From Adhaeribacter arboris (GTDB taxonomy: Bacteria; Bacteroidota; Bacteroidia; Cytophagales; Hymenobacteraceae): a stretch of DNA of 64,000 nucleotides. The DNA is taken from positions 62,001 to 126,000 of the forward strand of contig NZ_PYFT01000002.1 in NCBI RefSeq assembly GCF_003023845.1. The letters are read 5' to 3'. Positions within the stretch are counted from its first letter, which is position 1, and every line of letters begins with the position of its first letter. Positions 1 to 8,325 of this stretch are shown one piece after another. The notes beneath the pieces were generated by a model. The model worked only from the letters and a program-made list of their open reading frames with translations. It did no database searches and was not told where the DNA came from. A program made the position numbers and the translations under genes.

Positions 1-470
1 GCAGTAACTAAAGCCGAGCCATTACCGCCGTTTTTTGCCGGTTCGTACTCACCCAAGTTGTTCAATTTATAACTGTTACCGGGTAAAAAACAATGCAGAT
101 AATTCAGACCAATCTGGTATTCGGTGTACAAACCGGTTTTTGCGAGCGTAATTTTATAACCAACATCGGTGCCCAGAAAAATGCCATTACCGTTGTTCTT
201 ATTTAAAAATAAACCGGTTTGACCGGTCTGGTAGAGTTGGGTTTTTCGGCCTTGCCGATACGTATACTGGGTCCCCACCGAAAAGCCAGGGTTAAGCGGC
301 CGAGTTCCGGTAATCGCCACCATTCGGTCGAAGGGCAGACTAATATTTTGTTTAAGAACAGAGATAACGACCGGCCATTTTTGAGTTTGGCGGGGGAGCG
401 TTTTCAGCGTTTGGGCGAAAAGCGGACCTTGTAAAAGGAAGGAAAAGATAAGGGCAAAAAGCTTTTTCAT
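1..470 (-). CDS. Partial secreted or outer-membrane protein, 3' part outside window
   Basis: A reading frame open from an ATG at 468-470 (minus strand) runs off the left edge, giving about 156 residues. It begins with a clear Sec signal peptide (MKKLFALIFSFLLQG, then cleavage after LFAQ). The visible mature part is rich in Gly, Asn and aromatic residues with alternating hydrophobic segments (for example GIFLGTDVGYKI and GLYTEYQIGLNY), which resembles outer-membrane beta-strands. I do not recognise a family. It faces away from the LytTR gene to its right, with about 130 bp between them. Function unknown; export to the periplasm or outer membrane is the only supported statement. Confidence 0.7.
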   Translation of the reverse strand, partial: MKKLFALIFSFLLQGPLFAQTLKTLPRQTQKWPVVISVLKQNISLPFDRMVAITGTRPLNPGFSVGTQYTYRQGRKTQLYQTGQTGLFLNKNNGNGIFLGTDVGYKITLAKTGLYTEYQIGLNYLHCFLPGNSYKLNNLGEYEPAKNGGNGSALVT

Positions 471-601
471 GGTATAGGGCTACAAAAACTAACCCGTCAG
501 GCAGCTGGTTAACGCTGCAATAATGAAATAGCAAATGCTGTTTTGGTAACATCAAAGCCCCATAAATACCTGAAGTGTAGTAAATTTCAACTTGAAATGT
601 A

Positions 602-1486
602 CTAAATCAGCTCCCGGCGCAGCCATTTTTTAAAACTGGCAGCCTTCGTACGGCTGATAATTACGGGCGAAGGCATATCCAATTTTTCCTGGAGGGTAAC
701 CAATAATTTGCCGTTTACATCTTTCTCAATGGCCTTCACAGTATCATTACGCAAAATGCACTGCCGGTTCGCCCGGAAAAACTGATCCGGATCTAAATAT
801 TGCTCACACTTATCCAACGACATATCCAGCACGAGCTTGCGCTTTTCGTGGGTATAGAGCAAATTAATATCATCGACTACGTAAATAGCTAATATCTCGG
901 GCGTAGGTACCAGCAGTTCTTTGTTGCCTAGTTGTACCCGGAAAGTGGGAGGTTGCTTGGTCGGTGTTTCGGCTGCAGACCCCAATTGAGGTGGAATAGT
1001 CCCGTTAGTTGGCAATTGCCACTGCATTTGTTTCTGCTTTTCGATGGCCTGGCGGTAAAGTTTAAAATAATATAAGCCAATATATACCCCATTCATCACC
1101 AAAACCCAGATCGCGAAAATAAACAAGTTATAGGTATAAAAACTGCGCTTCACTGGCTGATCCGAAACAATGAAATTTACTAATTCCGTAAGAGCTACAA
1201 TAACACCGAGGCAAATCAGCATGGTAGTCACCAGTTGTAAAACAAGGCGTCTTATTAACCCTAGTTCCCATGGAAATTTCTGGTCAAGGGTGAGTATAAT
1301 ATACCGGGCGGAAAACCAAGCGGCATACCCTTCTAAGGTATCAATGACATAAGTGGTCAGTAAATAGGAGTTAAAATGAATGGACGAGTAGGTTAAATAA
1401 TAATTAACTATATTAATGAGTGGAATAACCAGAAGAATAAAAATTTTATCCTGGTAGTTGAATGGATTGGTCGTACTTAACTCCAT
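602..1486 (-). CDS. Membrane-anchored LytTR-family transcriptional regulator
   Basis: This 294-residue protein has about four hydrophobic segments in residues 14-140 (for example IFILLVIPLINIVNYYLTY and FIFAIWVLVMNGVYIGLYY). A short charged linker and a C-terminal LytTR DNA-binding domain (about 185-290) follow, with the typical FRANRQCILRND region. No receiver or kinase domain is present. In the family, LytTR domains bind direct repeats upstream of target genes. The membrane part may sense a ligand directly (inference). It is monocistronic, with a 400-bp gap behind its start, and the target is unknown. Confidence 0.85.
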   Translation of the reverse strand: MELSTTNPFNYQDKIFILLVIPLINIVNYYLTYSSIHFNSYLLTTYVIDTLEGYAAWFSARYIILTLDQKFPWELGLIRRLVLQLVTTMLICLGVIVALTELVNFIVSDQPVKRSFYTYNLFIFAIWVLVMNGVYIGLYYFKLYRQAIEKQKQMQWQLPTNGTIPPQLGSAAETPTKQPPTFRVQLGNKELLVPTPEILAIYVVDDINLLYTHEKRKLVLDMSLDKCEQYLDPDQFFRANRQCILRNDTVKAIEKDVNGKLLVTLQEKLDMPSPVIISRTKAASFKKWLRRELI

Positions 1487-1887
1487 AAAAGCTATTTGAA
1501 ATATCCGGCTCGTGGTATTTCAAAAATAAAATTTAATTTGTTCTTTTCTAACATTTTACTTAACAGAATTTAGATTATAAAATATCTCACAACAAGGTAC
1601 ACCGGTAGTGGAAACTGGTAAAAGTGACTTTTTCGCAGTTGACTACTTCGTAACAGGACTGCACCGGATAGTATTCAAAGGAAATAGATATGCTGGTGTA
1701 AGATTTCAGTTCCTTATCACAACCTTATTTGCAGTAGAATGGAATAGCAGGGCCGTAGTTAATTACAAAAGATAAGTGCAGATTTTATCATTTATAAAGG
1801 AGTAATTTTAGAAGTAGCTTTTTTTTATTCAAAAAAACTAGCTTTCCGCTTTTAAAACCATTAAAAAATAAAGAAGAAAGATTTCCT
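1487..1887. other. Intergenic region, no gene found
   Basis: This 400-bp gap separates the divergent LytTR and Crp-family genes, so it should hold both promoters. I see no clear TAnnTTTG box or long inverted repeat. A 45-codon minus-strand open stretch ending near 1587 was considered and rejected as a gene. Confidence 0.4.
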
Positions 1888-2457
1888 ATGTCAGAACTCG
1901 AAAAATATATTCGTACCTATTTCGGGGTAAGTAATGAAGACTTAAGTAAAATAAGTTCGTTCTTTAAACTAAGTTCTTTAAAAAAGGGAGAATTTTTCCT
2001 GCAAATGGGTCGGTATTCTGACCGGCTAGGCTTTGTACAGTCGGGTATTATCCGGGAGTTTGTTACTATTGGCGATAAAGAAATTACGAAATGGATTTCT
2101 ACCAAAGGCTATTTTGTAGTTGATTTATCGAGCTTCTACTTTCATCAAACTGCCCGCTGGAATATACACGCCTTAACGGATTGTGAGCTTTATGTAATCG
2201 ACAGCAAAGAATATCATAAATTTGGGCAAATAATCCCCCAATGGGCCGAATTAGAAAAGCTCTTTATTGCCAAATGCTTTATGGTTTTAGAAGAAAGAAT
2301 AATTACCCACCTTTCCCTGACGGCAGAGGAAAGATACAATCAATTACTGAACTTTAATAAAGAATTATTTAACCAAGTGCCTTTACATTACCTGGCTTCG
2401 ATGCTGGGTATAACTCCGGAAACATTGAGCAGGTTGAGAAAAAAAGCGGTGGCGTAA
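1888..2457 (+). CDS. Crp/Fnr-family transcriptional regulator (first of three)
   Basis: This 189-residue protein has a cyclic-nucleotide-binding-like beta-barrel (about residues 20-130, containing KKGEFFLQMGRYSDRLGFVQSGIIREF). A C-terminal helix-turn-helix follows (about 155-188, LHYLASMLGITPETLSRLRKK). Length and layout match the short Bacteroidota Crp/Fnr group, which lacks Fnr iron-sulfur cysteines and usually lacks a full cAMP pocket. It lies 75 bp upstream of an SRPBCC gene and a cupin gene on the same strand, so it probably controls them (inference). Two paralogs lie at 3816 and 5210. Confidence 0.9.
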   Translation: MSELEKYIRTYFGVSNEDLSKISSFFKLSSLKKGEFFLQMGRYSDRLGFVQSGIIREFVTIGDKEITKWISTKGYFVVDLSSFYFHQTARWNIHALTDCELYVIDSKEYHKFGQIIPQWAELEKLFIAKCFMVLEERIITHLSLTAEERYNQLLNFNKELFNQVPLHYLASMLGITPETLSRLRKKAVA

Positions 2458-2532
2458 ATTTATTGATTTTTATCAAGAGCAAATTTTCATTTTGAGCAGA
2501 CCTTTGTTCTGTCCATTTTGAATGGAAAAGTC

Positions 2533-3045
2533 ATGTTCATAAAATTAATTCTTTTAACCGCTATTAGCCTAGCCACAACAGCGATAGCTTTTGCACAAAA
2601 TAATTCAAAAATGAAAAGTATCAACAACCAAGCACCGGTAATGTGCAGTAAAAAAATTACCATTAACGCCAGTAGCGAAAAAGTTTGGCCATTAATAGCC
2701 AATATAAACAATTGGGCAAATTGGCAAACCGACATCAGCAAGGCCCAACTGAATGGTGAACTAAAGCCCCAGACAACCTTTGATTGGAAAACGGGCGGTG
2801 CAAACATCCATTCTACCCTGCATACTGTCGAGCCATACAAGGCGTTTGGCTGGACTGGAAAAGCTTTTGGAACTTATGCGATTCACAACTGGATGTTTAC
2901 CGAAAAAGACGGGTGCACCGAAGTAGCCGTAGACGAAAGCATGGAAGGTCTTTTGGCCGTACTCTTAAAGAAAATATTAAATAAGAGTTTAGAAAAGGGA
3001 ATGCAAAACTGGCTCGACTTGCTAAAAAAAGAATGCGAAAATTAA
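2533..3045 (+). CDS. SRPBCC-family (polyketide cyclase-like) protein with signal peptide
   Basis: I chose the ATG at 2533 (170 residues) over an upstream TTG because it starts directly with a good signal peptide (MFIKLILLTAISLATTAIAFAQ). The mature part is a START/SRPBCC ligand-binding fold: a beta-strand ITINASSEKVWPLIANINNWANW, the WKTGG turn, and a long C-terminal helix ending NWLDLLKKECEN. These proteins bind hydrophobic ligands and the substrate cannot be read from sequence. It follows a Crp regulator and precedes a cupin gene, suggesting a small operon. A decayed copy of its C-terminal half lies at 10,069-10,275. Confidence 0.85.
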   Translation: MFIKLILLTAISLATTAIAFAQNNSKMKSINNQAPVMCSKKITINASSEKVWPLIANINNWANWQTDISKAQLNGELKPQTTFDWKTGGANIHSTLHTVEPYKAFGWTGKAFGTYAIHNWMFTEKDGCTEVAVDESMEGLLAVLLKKILNKSLEKGMQNWLDLLKKECEN

Positions 3046-3106
3046 GCTGGCTTTTGTTAAACTACCCGCCAATTTTACTTTTAGAAAACGAAACCGATGA
3101 AAGAAA

Positions 3107-3658
3107 ATGGCTTTCAAAAACAAGATAATCTGTAATCCCAAAACCGGCCAGGATATAAAATTTTTACAAACGGGCAAGGATACGAACGGTCAGCTTTTAG
3201 AGATGGAAACTACTTATAATGCGCACTCAAAAGAACCGGCCGCGCATTATCATCCTTACCAGGTAGAAGACTTTAAGGTATTAGCCGGTAAATTAACCGT
3301 TCGCCTGGATGGGCAAATAAAAGTACTGCACCCAGGCGATACGCTGCATATACCCAAAAATAAGGTCCACGCTATGTGGAATAATACAAACCGTAAGACA
3401 GTCGTAAACTGGAAAGTGCAACCAGCTTTGGACACCGATCATTTGCTCGAAACTACTACTGGGCTAACGATTGACGGCAAGACTAACGACAACGGAATGC
3501 CTAACCTCTTACAACTTGTTTTAATCGCCAATAAATATGCGCCTGTATTTCGGCTGGCTAAACCAGCATTTGCTGTTCAAAAAGTATTATTTATTTTTTT
3601 AATACCGTTTGCTTACTTGTTTGGATATAAAGCGGTTTACAAAAAGTATCTTGACTGA
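3107..3658 (+). CDS. Cupin-domain protein with C-terminal membrane segment
   Basis: This 183-residue protein has a central single cupin barrel. The first motif contains HYHPYQVEDFKVLAGKL, with two His and a Glu as likely metal ligands. The second motif contains the downstream PKNKVHAMWNN His. After residue 145 a hydrophobic stretch (VLFIFLIPFAYLFGY) probably anchors it in the membrane, which is uncommon for a small cupin. It starts 61 bp after the SRPBCC gene on the same strand. Enzymatic activity cannot be assigned; a dioxygenase/isomerase-like or ligand-binding role is possible. Confidence 0.85.
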   Translation: MAFKNKIICNPKTGQDIKFLQTGKDTNGQLLEMETTYNAHSKEPAAHYHPYQVEDFKVLAGKLTVRLDGQIKVLHPGDTLHIPKNKVHAMWNNTNRKTVVNWKVQPALDTDHLLETTTGLTIDGKTNDNGMPNLLQLVLIANKYAPVFRLAKPAFAVQKVLFIFLIPFAYLFGYKAVYKKYLD

Positions 3659-3690
3659 ACAAGACGATGACTCCACTTCTAACTTTAATT

Positions 3691-3733
3691 ATTAAGTTAC
3701 TACCGTACAAGTATTAAGTTACCACCGTACAAG
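3691..3733 (+). repeat. Two 21-bp direct repeats, period 22
   Basis: ATTAAGTTACTACCGTACAA plus G at 3691-3711 is repeated at 3713-3733 with one change (TAC to CAC). The pair lies between the cupin stop and the next Crp-family gene, at about one and two helical turns from each other, which would suit a regulator bound on one face of the DNA. Confidence 0.55.
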
Positions 3734-3815
3734 CGGTAAAACAAGAATTTTAATACTACTCAGTTCTTCGCAAATTTCGTAGTCATTTAGCACCATTTAA
3801 GATAGATAATTTCTC

Positions 3816-4379
3816 TTGAACCATCTTTTCACCTACCTTCAAACAATAACAGATTTGTCAGAAGAAAGCCGAAAGATTTTCTCAGCTACGCTAACATTTC
3901 TGGAGATAAAAAAAGGGGGCTACTTGTTACAAGCGGATGAGGTATGCCCAGCCATTTTCTTTATTGTAACAGGTTATTACCGGTCTTTTTACCTGAACGA
4001 CGGAGAAGAAAAAAATACCAACTTCTACTTTGAAAACAGCTTTGCCACGAATGTAAAAAGCCTTACCCAAAATACGAAATCAGATTACTTCATTCAAGCT
4101 GAAGAACAAAGCTCCGTTATCAGACTCGATAAAACCAAATTGCTGGAAGCGTATAAGCAATCCCACGAAATTGAGAGATTGGGTAGAAAGTTGTTAGAGT
4201 TAATTTTAATGAACCAGGAAGAACATGCCAACCTGTTTAAATTATTCACACCGCAACAACGGTACGTATATTTGCAAAGAACCCAGCCGGAGTTATTTAA
4301 CCGCGTATCACTAACTCAAATTGCTTCCTATATAGGCATTAGCCGGGAAACCTTGAGCAGAATTCGGGGCAGGAAATAA
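3816..4379 (+). CDS. Crp/Fnr-family transcriptional regulator (second of three)
   Basis: This is a 187-residue protein with a cNMP-binding-like barrel (residues about 15-125, including KKGGYLLQADEVCPAIFFIVTGYYRSF) and a C-terminal helix-turn-helix (VSLTQIASYIGISRETLSRIR). It starts with TTG at 3816; an in-frame TAA just upstream (3807) and no earlier ATG support this start. It sits 100 bp upstream of a SnoaL-like gene with a CRP-like palindrome between them, which is good circumstantial evidence for control of that gene. Its N-terminal half diverges strongly from the paralogs at 1888 and 5210, so the three probably respond to different signals. Confidence 0.88.
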   Translation: MNHLFTYLQTITDLSEESRKIFSATLTFLEIKKGGYLLQADEVCPAIFFIVTGYYRSFYLNDGEEKNTNFYFENSFATNVKSLTQNTKSDYFIQAEEQSSVIRLDKTKLLEAYKQSHEIERLGRKLLELILMNQEEHANLFKLFTPQQRYVYLQRTQPELFNRVSLTQIASYIGISRETLSRIRGRK

Positions 4380-4409
4380 ATAAAATGCCGCCTTGGGCAG
4401 GTATAATTT

Positions 4410-4425
4410 TGTGACGATTGTCACA
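4410..4425. promoter_or_regulatory. CRP-like palindromic operator TGTGAC-N4-GTCACA
   Basis: TGTGACGATTGTCACA is a perfect inverted repeat and fits the classical CRP half-sites TGTGA-N6-TCACA. It lies 31 bp after the second Crp-family gene and 55 bp before the SnoaL-like gene. Direct control of the latter by a Crp paralog is inferred. Confidence 0.6.
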
Positions 4426-4480
4426 GGTTGAAATAACAAGATAAAGCCAGTTTTGTATTTCAAAATTTAATTGTAAAAAA

Positions 4481-4909
4481 ATGCAACAGGCTAATCACAA
4501 ATTAGTTTCCGAGTTTGTTGAGCAAATTTGGAACAAGCAAAACTTCGAGAAGTTAGATGATTTTATTCATCCGGAATTCAAGGATTTCTCCTTACCACCA
4601 GCTTTAACACCAGATAAAGAAGGCCTGAAAAATTGGATTATGGCTACATGTGCTTCATTTGAACATAAAACAGTTATTGAAGACCAGGTTACCGAAGGAG
4701 ACAAAAGCATTGTAAAAATCCGGATGGAGCTAAAACACATTGGGGTTTGGCGAGATATGCCGCCAACTAATCTTGAAGTGCTTACCCAAGGTTACCGGTT
4801 TTTCAAAATCAAAGCAGGAAAAATTTTGGAACATTGGGCTTTAATTGATGGACAAGCAATTGAAAGTCAATTAAAAGGCGCTTCCAATGGTTGTACGCTG
4901 CCCAGATAG
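4481..4909 (+). CDS. SnoaL/NTF2-like ester cyclase-type protein
   Basis: This 142-residue protein has the NTF2-like cone fold signature. It opens with a helix-rich start NHKLVSEFVEQIWNKQNFEKLDDFIHPEFKDF, continues with a middle helix containing GLKNWIMATCASFEH, and ends in beta-strands with the typical FFKIKAGKILEHWALIDGQ. SnoaL-like proteins catalyse ring closures or act as small hydrolases or isomerases, and the substrate is not predictable. It lies behind a CRP-like palindrome and a Crp-family gene on the same strand, suggesting a small regulated unit. Confidence 0.85.
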   Translation: MQQANHKLVSEFVEQIWNKQNFEKLDDFIHPEFKDFSLPPALTPDKEGLKNWIMATCASFEHKTVIEDQVTEGDKSIVKIRMELKHIGVWRDMPPTNLEVLTQGYRFFKIKAGKILEHWALIDGQAIESQLKGASNGCTLPR

Positions 4910-4989
4910 TTAAATAACCATAGTTTTACAAAAGCAGGAATCTGTTACCTTAAACAGACTTTTGCAATACATTAGCTCGGGACATATGT

Positions 4990-5067
4990 CTATAAATCTA
5001 AACTAAATTTCCGCTTTTGTAAGGCTGCATTCTTATCTTTTCGGACAAAACCAATACTTTCGTAAAG
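4990..5067 (-). pseudogene. Possible remnant of a GNAT acetyltransferase C-terminus
   Basis: On the minus strand, 25 codons before a TAG read LYESIGFVRKDKNAALQ and onward. LYESIGF is the hallmark of the last conserved strand and helix of GNAT N-acetyltransferases. An in-frame TAA immediately precedes it and no intact upstream part is visible in the frame, so this can only be a decayed tail. The match is short, hence the low confidence. Confidence 0.35.
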
Positions 5068-5209
5068 TTAGTACCTGATTTTATTAGAGTTACAGGTTTA
5101 TTTACAACCACCAATACCGTGGGGTAATAAACGACCTTGATTTAGTTAGGATGGTTACCTTTGTTATCTACTAGTAAATGGAGCAACCGGATATTCAAGC
5201 CAGAAGCAG

Positions 5210-5788
5210 TTAAACAGAACCTGCCCGGAGCCGACTCAAACTTACCTGCGTAATACCTAAATAAGAAGCAATGTGTTTGAGGGGACACCGGTTTAGGATG
5301 CCCGGATACTTATTTCCTAACGCTTTGTACCTCTCCTTTGCTTCGTGAAACCGGATACTTTCAATGCGTTGTTGTCCTTCCAGGAACGCGTAAATGGCCA
5401 ACATCCGGCCGGCTCGCTCCATTTCGTGGTATTTTCGGCAAAGCTCCTCTAAATCAGCATATAAAATGGAGTATATAATAGAGTCCTCCAAAACGTGAAT
5501 TCCTTTTTTGGATGGCATTCCGGTAAAAAGGCTTTCTACACCGCCGATAAATTGGTTATCAATGGCAAAATAATCGGTAACATCTTCCGCTTCATGGAAA
5601 TAAAAAACTCGTGCCAAGCCCGTTTGAATAAAGTATAAATGCCGAGAAACGGCTCCAACATCTAACAAAATCGTATTTTTTTTAACTCCTGATGCCTTAG
5701 TAAGCTGGTTTAATTCCTCTATAACTACGGAAGATAATTTGCTAATTTTGTTCAACGCTTCTGCCAAAGAGGTATTTATACTTTCCAT
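5210..5788 (-). CDS. Crp/Fnr-family transcriptional regulator (third of three)
   Basis: This 192-residue protein has a cNMP-binding-like domain (residues about 30-130, containing KKNTILLDVGAVSRHLYFIQTGLARVFY) and a C-terminal helix-turn-helix (CPLKHIASYLGITQVSLSRLR). It is transcribed divergently from the FAD monooxygenase at 5925, with 136 bp between the starts. This is the usual arrangement for a regulator and its target (inference). Confidence 0.9.
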   Translation of the reverse strand: MESINTSLAEALNKISKLSSVVIEELNQLTKASGVKKNTILLDVGAVSRHLYFIQTGLARVFYFHEAEDVTDYFAIDNQFIGGVESLFTGMPSKKGIHVLEDSIIYSILYADLEELCRKYHEMERAGRMLAIYAFLEGQQRIESIRFHEAKERYKALGNKYPGILNRCPLKHIASYLGITQVSLSRLRAGSV

Positions 5789-5897
5789 TTATTTTGTTTT
5801 TACTAATAATTGATTTCGCAATCAGGCTAAAGTACCAATTTTATTCTTGTCAGTTTGTTATTTAACATATGTAAAAATTTTTCTGCTCGCCAAGTTT

Positions 5898-5905
5898 TAG
5901 ATTTG
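5898..5905 (+). promoter_or_regulatory. Bacteroidota -7 box of the monooxygenase gene
   Basis: TAGATTTG matches the Bacteroidota -7 consensus TAnnTTTG and ends 19 bp before the ATG at 5925. No good TTTG box is seen at the -33 position, consistent with a promoter needing an activator. Confidence 0.5.
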
Positions 5906-5924
5906 TGTCATAAAAAATAAAATT

Positions 5925-7061
5925 ATGAAAATCAGTATAATAGGAGCGGGGATTGCCGGATTAACCACCGCCATAGCTTTAAAAAAAGCCGGATTTGAAA
6001 CGGAAGTATTCGAAGCAGCATCCGAGATTAAACCGGTTGGAGCGGGCTTAGGCCTAGCACCCAATGCCATCAAAGCTTTTTATGAATTAGGTATCGCCGA
6101 AAAAATTATACCACTTGGCAGAAGGTTACCCCACTTTAAAATTACTAATGCCGCCGGAAGTATTCTTTCCTTTACAGATAGCCAGGCCATAAGTGCGCGT
6201 TACGGCATTGATAATTTTACTATTCATCGGTATGCTCTGCACCAAGCGCTCCTGCAAGAACTGGATGGGACCCCCATTTATATCGGCAAAAAAGTAATTG
6301 GTCTTACCAAAGAAGGAAAAGAACTAATCATTCAGTTTCAGGATGGGAGTTCGCACAAAACTCCTTATTTGATTATTGCCGATGGTATTCACTCTGTTTT
6401 ACGCAACAAACTGGTTCCCCATGCTACTATTCGTTATGCTGGTTATAGCTGCTGGCGGGCGGTGATTGAAGGTACCGGCATTGCCCAGGAGGGCGCCTCC
6501 GAGACCTGGGATACCGCCGGCAGGTTCGGGATTGTGCCGTTGAAAGACAACCAAATTTATTGGTTTGCCTGCATTAATGCCCCGGAAAAAAGTGAAAAAT
6601 TTAAAAATTTCCGGGTTCAGGATTTATATGCCCATTTTCATCAGTTTCATGCGCCTGTTCCACAAATTCTCTCCAAAACAAAAGACGAACAACTGCTACA
6701 CCATGATATTTTTGATTTGGACCCACTACCGCATTTTGTTTATGATAATGTGCTGCTGGTAGGTGACACCGCTCATGGCATGACGCCCAACATGGGCCAA
6801 GGAGCTTGCCAGGCCATTGAAGATGCTGTTGTACTGGGTAAAGAGTTAGAGCGGAATACAACGATTGAAGCGGCACTTCAGGCTTTTGAACGAAGAAGGT
6901 TAAAACGTACGGAAAAGATTATCCTGCGGTCGCGGAATATTGGGCGCATCGCTCAAACCAGCAATCCGATTCTGGCTGGAATCAGAAATGCCATGCTACG
7001 GATTACTCCAGCTAGCGCCCAAACAAAGCAATTTGATATGCTCTACAACATTGATTTCTAA
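5925..7061 (+). CDS. FAD-dependent monooxygenase (UbiH/PHBH/TetX-like)
   Basis: This 378-residue protein carries the full class A flavoprotein monooxygenase pattern. There is an N-terminal Rossmann GAGIAG motif at residues 7-12, the IIADGIHSVLR (DG) motif near 150, and the GDTAHGMTPNMGQGACQA flavin-binding motif from residue 280. The length is normal. Such enzymes use NAD(P)H and O2 to hydroxylate aromatic or other small substrates, and tetracycline-inactivating TetX belongs to this superfamily, but the substrate cannot be inferred. It is divergent from a Crp-family regulator, which is its likely controller. Confidence 0.9.
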   Translation: MKISIIGAGIAGLTTAIALKKAGFETEVFEAASEIKPVGAGLGLAPNAIKAFYELGIAEKIIPLGRRLPHFKITNAAGSILSFTDSQAISARYGIDNFTIHRYALHQALLQELDGTPIYIGKKVIGLTKEGKELIIQFQDGSSHKTPYLIIADGIHSVLRNKLVPHATIRYAGYSCWRAVIEGTGIAQEGASETWDTAGRFGIVPLKDNQIYWFACINAPEKSEKFKNFRVQDLYAHFHQFHAPVPQILSKTKDEQLLHHDIFDLDPLPHFVYDNVLLVGDTAHGMTPNMGQGACQAIEDAVVLGKELERNTTIEAALQAFERRRLKRTEKIILRSRNIGRIAQTSNPILAGIRNAMLRITPASAQTKQFDMLYNIDF

Positions 7062-7158
7062 GAGCAACACTCCTGTTAATGCATGAGCCAGTTATTTGTA
7101 CCAGGTAAAGAATCGAAGTAATTTCCTGTAATAACAACAAACCCTCCAGTCTGTATAA

Positions 7159-7204
7159 ATGTCGCTTTTATTCAATACTTGAACTTAGCCAACAGCTAAT
7201 TTTG
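7159..7204 (+). promoter_or_regulatory. Shared-architecture promoter of the cytochrome gene
   Basis: The block TGTCGCTTTTATTCAATA (7160-7177) is followed after exactly 19 bp by a TAATTTTG -7 box (7197-7204). The same arrangement precedes the hemerythrin, GloVer and AraC genes. The block covers the -33 region, as an activator site would. Confidence 0.6.
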
Positions 7205-7326
7205 GTGGATAATTAACAATTTTTTGATAAGCCGAGATATTGCGTTTTGCTTATCAGAAAGCTTATCCTATAAAGATGGGAAACACTCCATCATCATAGT
7301 TAAAATTTAATCTTCTTAATCATCCA

Positions 7327-8214
7327 ATGAAAAAGTTCTTTAAATGGACCGGAATTGTTCTGGGCTCATGCTTCATTATGCTGCTTTTAACTTTTCTTTT
7401 TATCAACCATAAAGTAAAAAGCCGCTTCAACAAAGAGTATCAGGTATCGGTGCAAACCATTCCCATTCCTACCGATGATGCCTCCATAAACCTTGGTAAA
7501 CACATTGCCACTATAAAGGGCTGCGGCGACTGCCACGGCCAAAATTTTAGTGGACAAGTAGTAATTGATGACCCAGCCATTGGCTTTTTGGCGGGTCCCA
7601 ATATAACGCGAGGAAAAGGCGGTCTTTTAAGCCGGCATAAAACTTATACGGACGAAGATTACGTGCGGGCAATCAAGCATGGCATTGGACAAGATAATAA
7701 AACATTAAAACTCATGCCATCTTACGAGTACAACCCATTATCTAAAAAGGATTTAGGCGCTTTGATTGCTTATTTAAAAAGTTTGCCGCCTGTAGATAAT
7801 GAAACACCACCTATTCGTTTAAATCCCTTAGCTTACGTACTTACCCATTTTGATAAATTACCGTTGGTGGCGGCGGAAAGGGTGGACCATAGTACGCAGA
7901 GCCAAGAAGAAGTTTTACCGGAAGTTTCCGCCGCCTATGGCCAATATGTAGCCGTGTCATGTACTGGTTGCCATCGCGATAATTTCCAGGGAGGCAGTGC
8001 CATAGTTCCGGGTTCGCCCGATGTCCCTAATATAAACAGTTCGGGTAACTTAGGAAAATGGTCAGAAGCCCAGTTCATTCAAACCTTGCGAACCGGCATA
8101 ACACCCGAAGGCAAAAAAATGAATGCCAAATTCATGCCCTGGAAAATGACAAAAGAATACACAGATACCGAAATAAAATCGCTCTATAAATTCTTGAAAA
8201 GCTTACCTGGTTAA
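7327..8214 (+). CDS. Membrane-anchored diheme cytochrome c
   Basis: This 295-residue protein has one N-terminal membrane segment (about 8-27) and two cytochrome c domains. The heme-binding motifs are CGDCH (66-70) and CTGCH (212-216), with likely distal Met ligands in KLMPS (M130) and FMPW (M270). It is therefore a periplasm-facing electron carrier attached to the inner membrane. It is monocistronic with its own promoter block, shared with the hemerythrin, GloVer and AraC genes. The redox partner is not encoded nearby. Confidence 0.9.
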   Translation: MKKFFKWTGIVLGSCFIMLLLTFLFINHKVKSRFNKEYQVSVQTIPIPTDDASINLGKHIATIKGCGDCHGQNFSGQVVIDDPAIGFLAGPNITRGKGGLLSRHKTYTDEDYVRAIKHGIGQDNKTLKLMPSYEYNPLSKKDLGALIAYLKSLPPVDNETPPIRLNPLAYVLTHFDKLPLVAAERVDHSTQSQEEVLPEVSAAYGQYVAVSCTGCHRDNFQGGSAIVPGSPDVPNINSSGNLGKWSEAQFIQTLRTGITPEGKKMNAKFMPWKMTKEYTDTEIKSLYKFLKSLPG

Positions 8215-8325
8215 AGAAGTGAACCGCGAAACAAGCCGGTAGATTTCCTGAGAAGGTCAGGTTCTTAAATTAGAATACAGAAAGCCTGGCAAATTCATAA
8301 GGAGGCATTCTCTTGCTTACTTACT

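Noticed and set aside
1587-1724. Minus-strand open stretch of about 45 codons beginning GCDKELKSY
   Set aside because: It is coding-like but short, preceded by a stop, and matches no family I know. It is not enough to call a gene or pseudogene.
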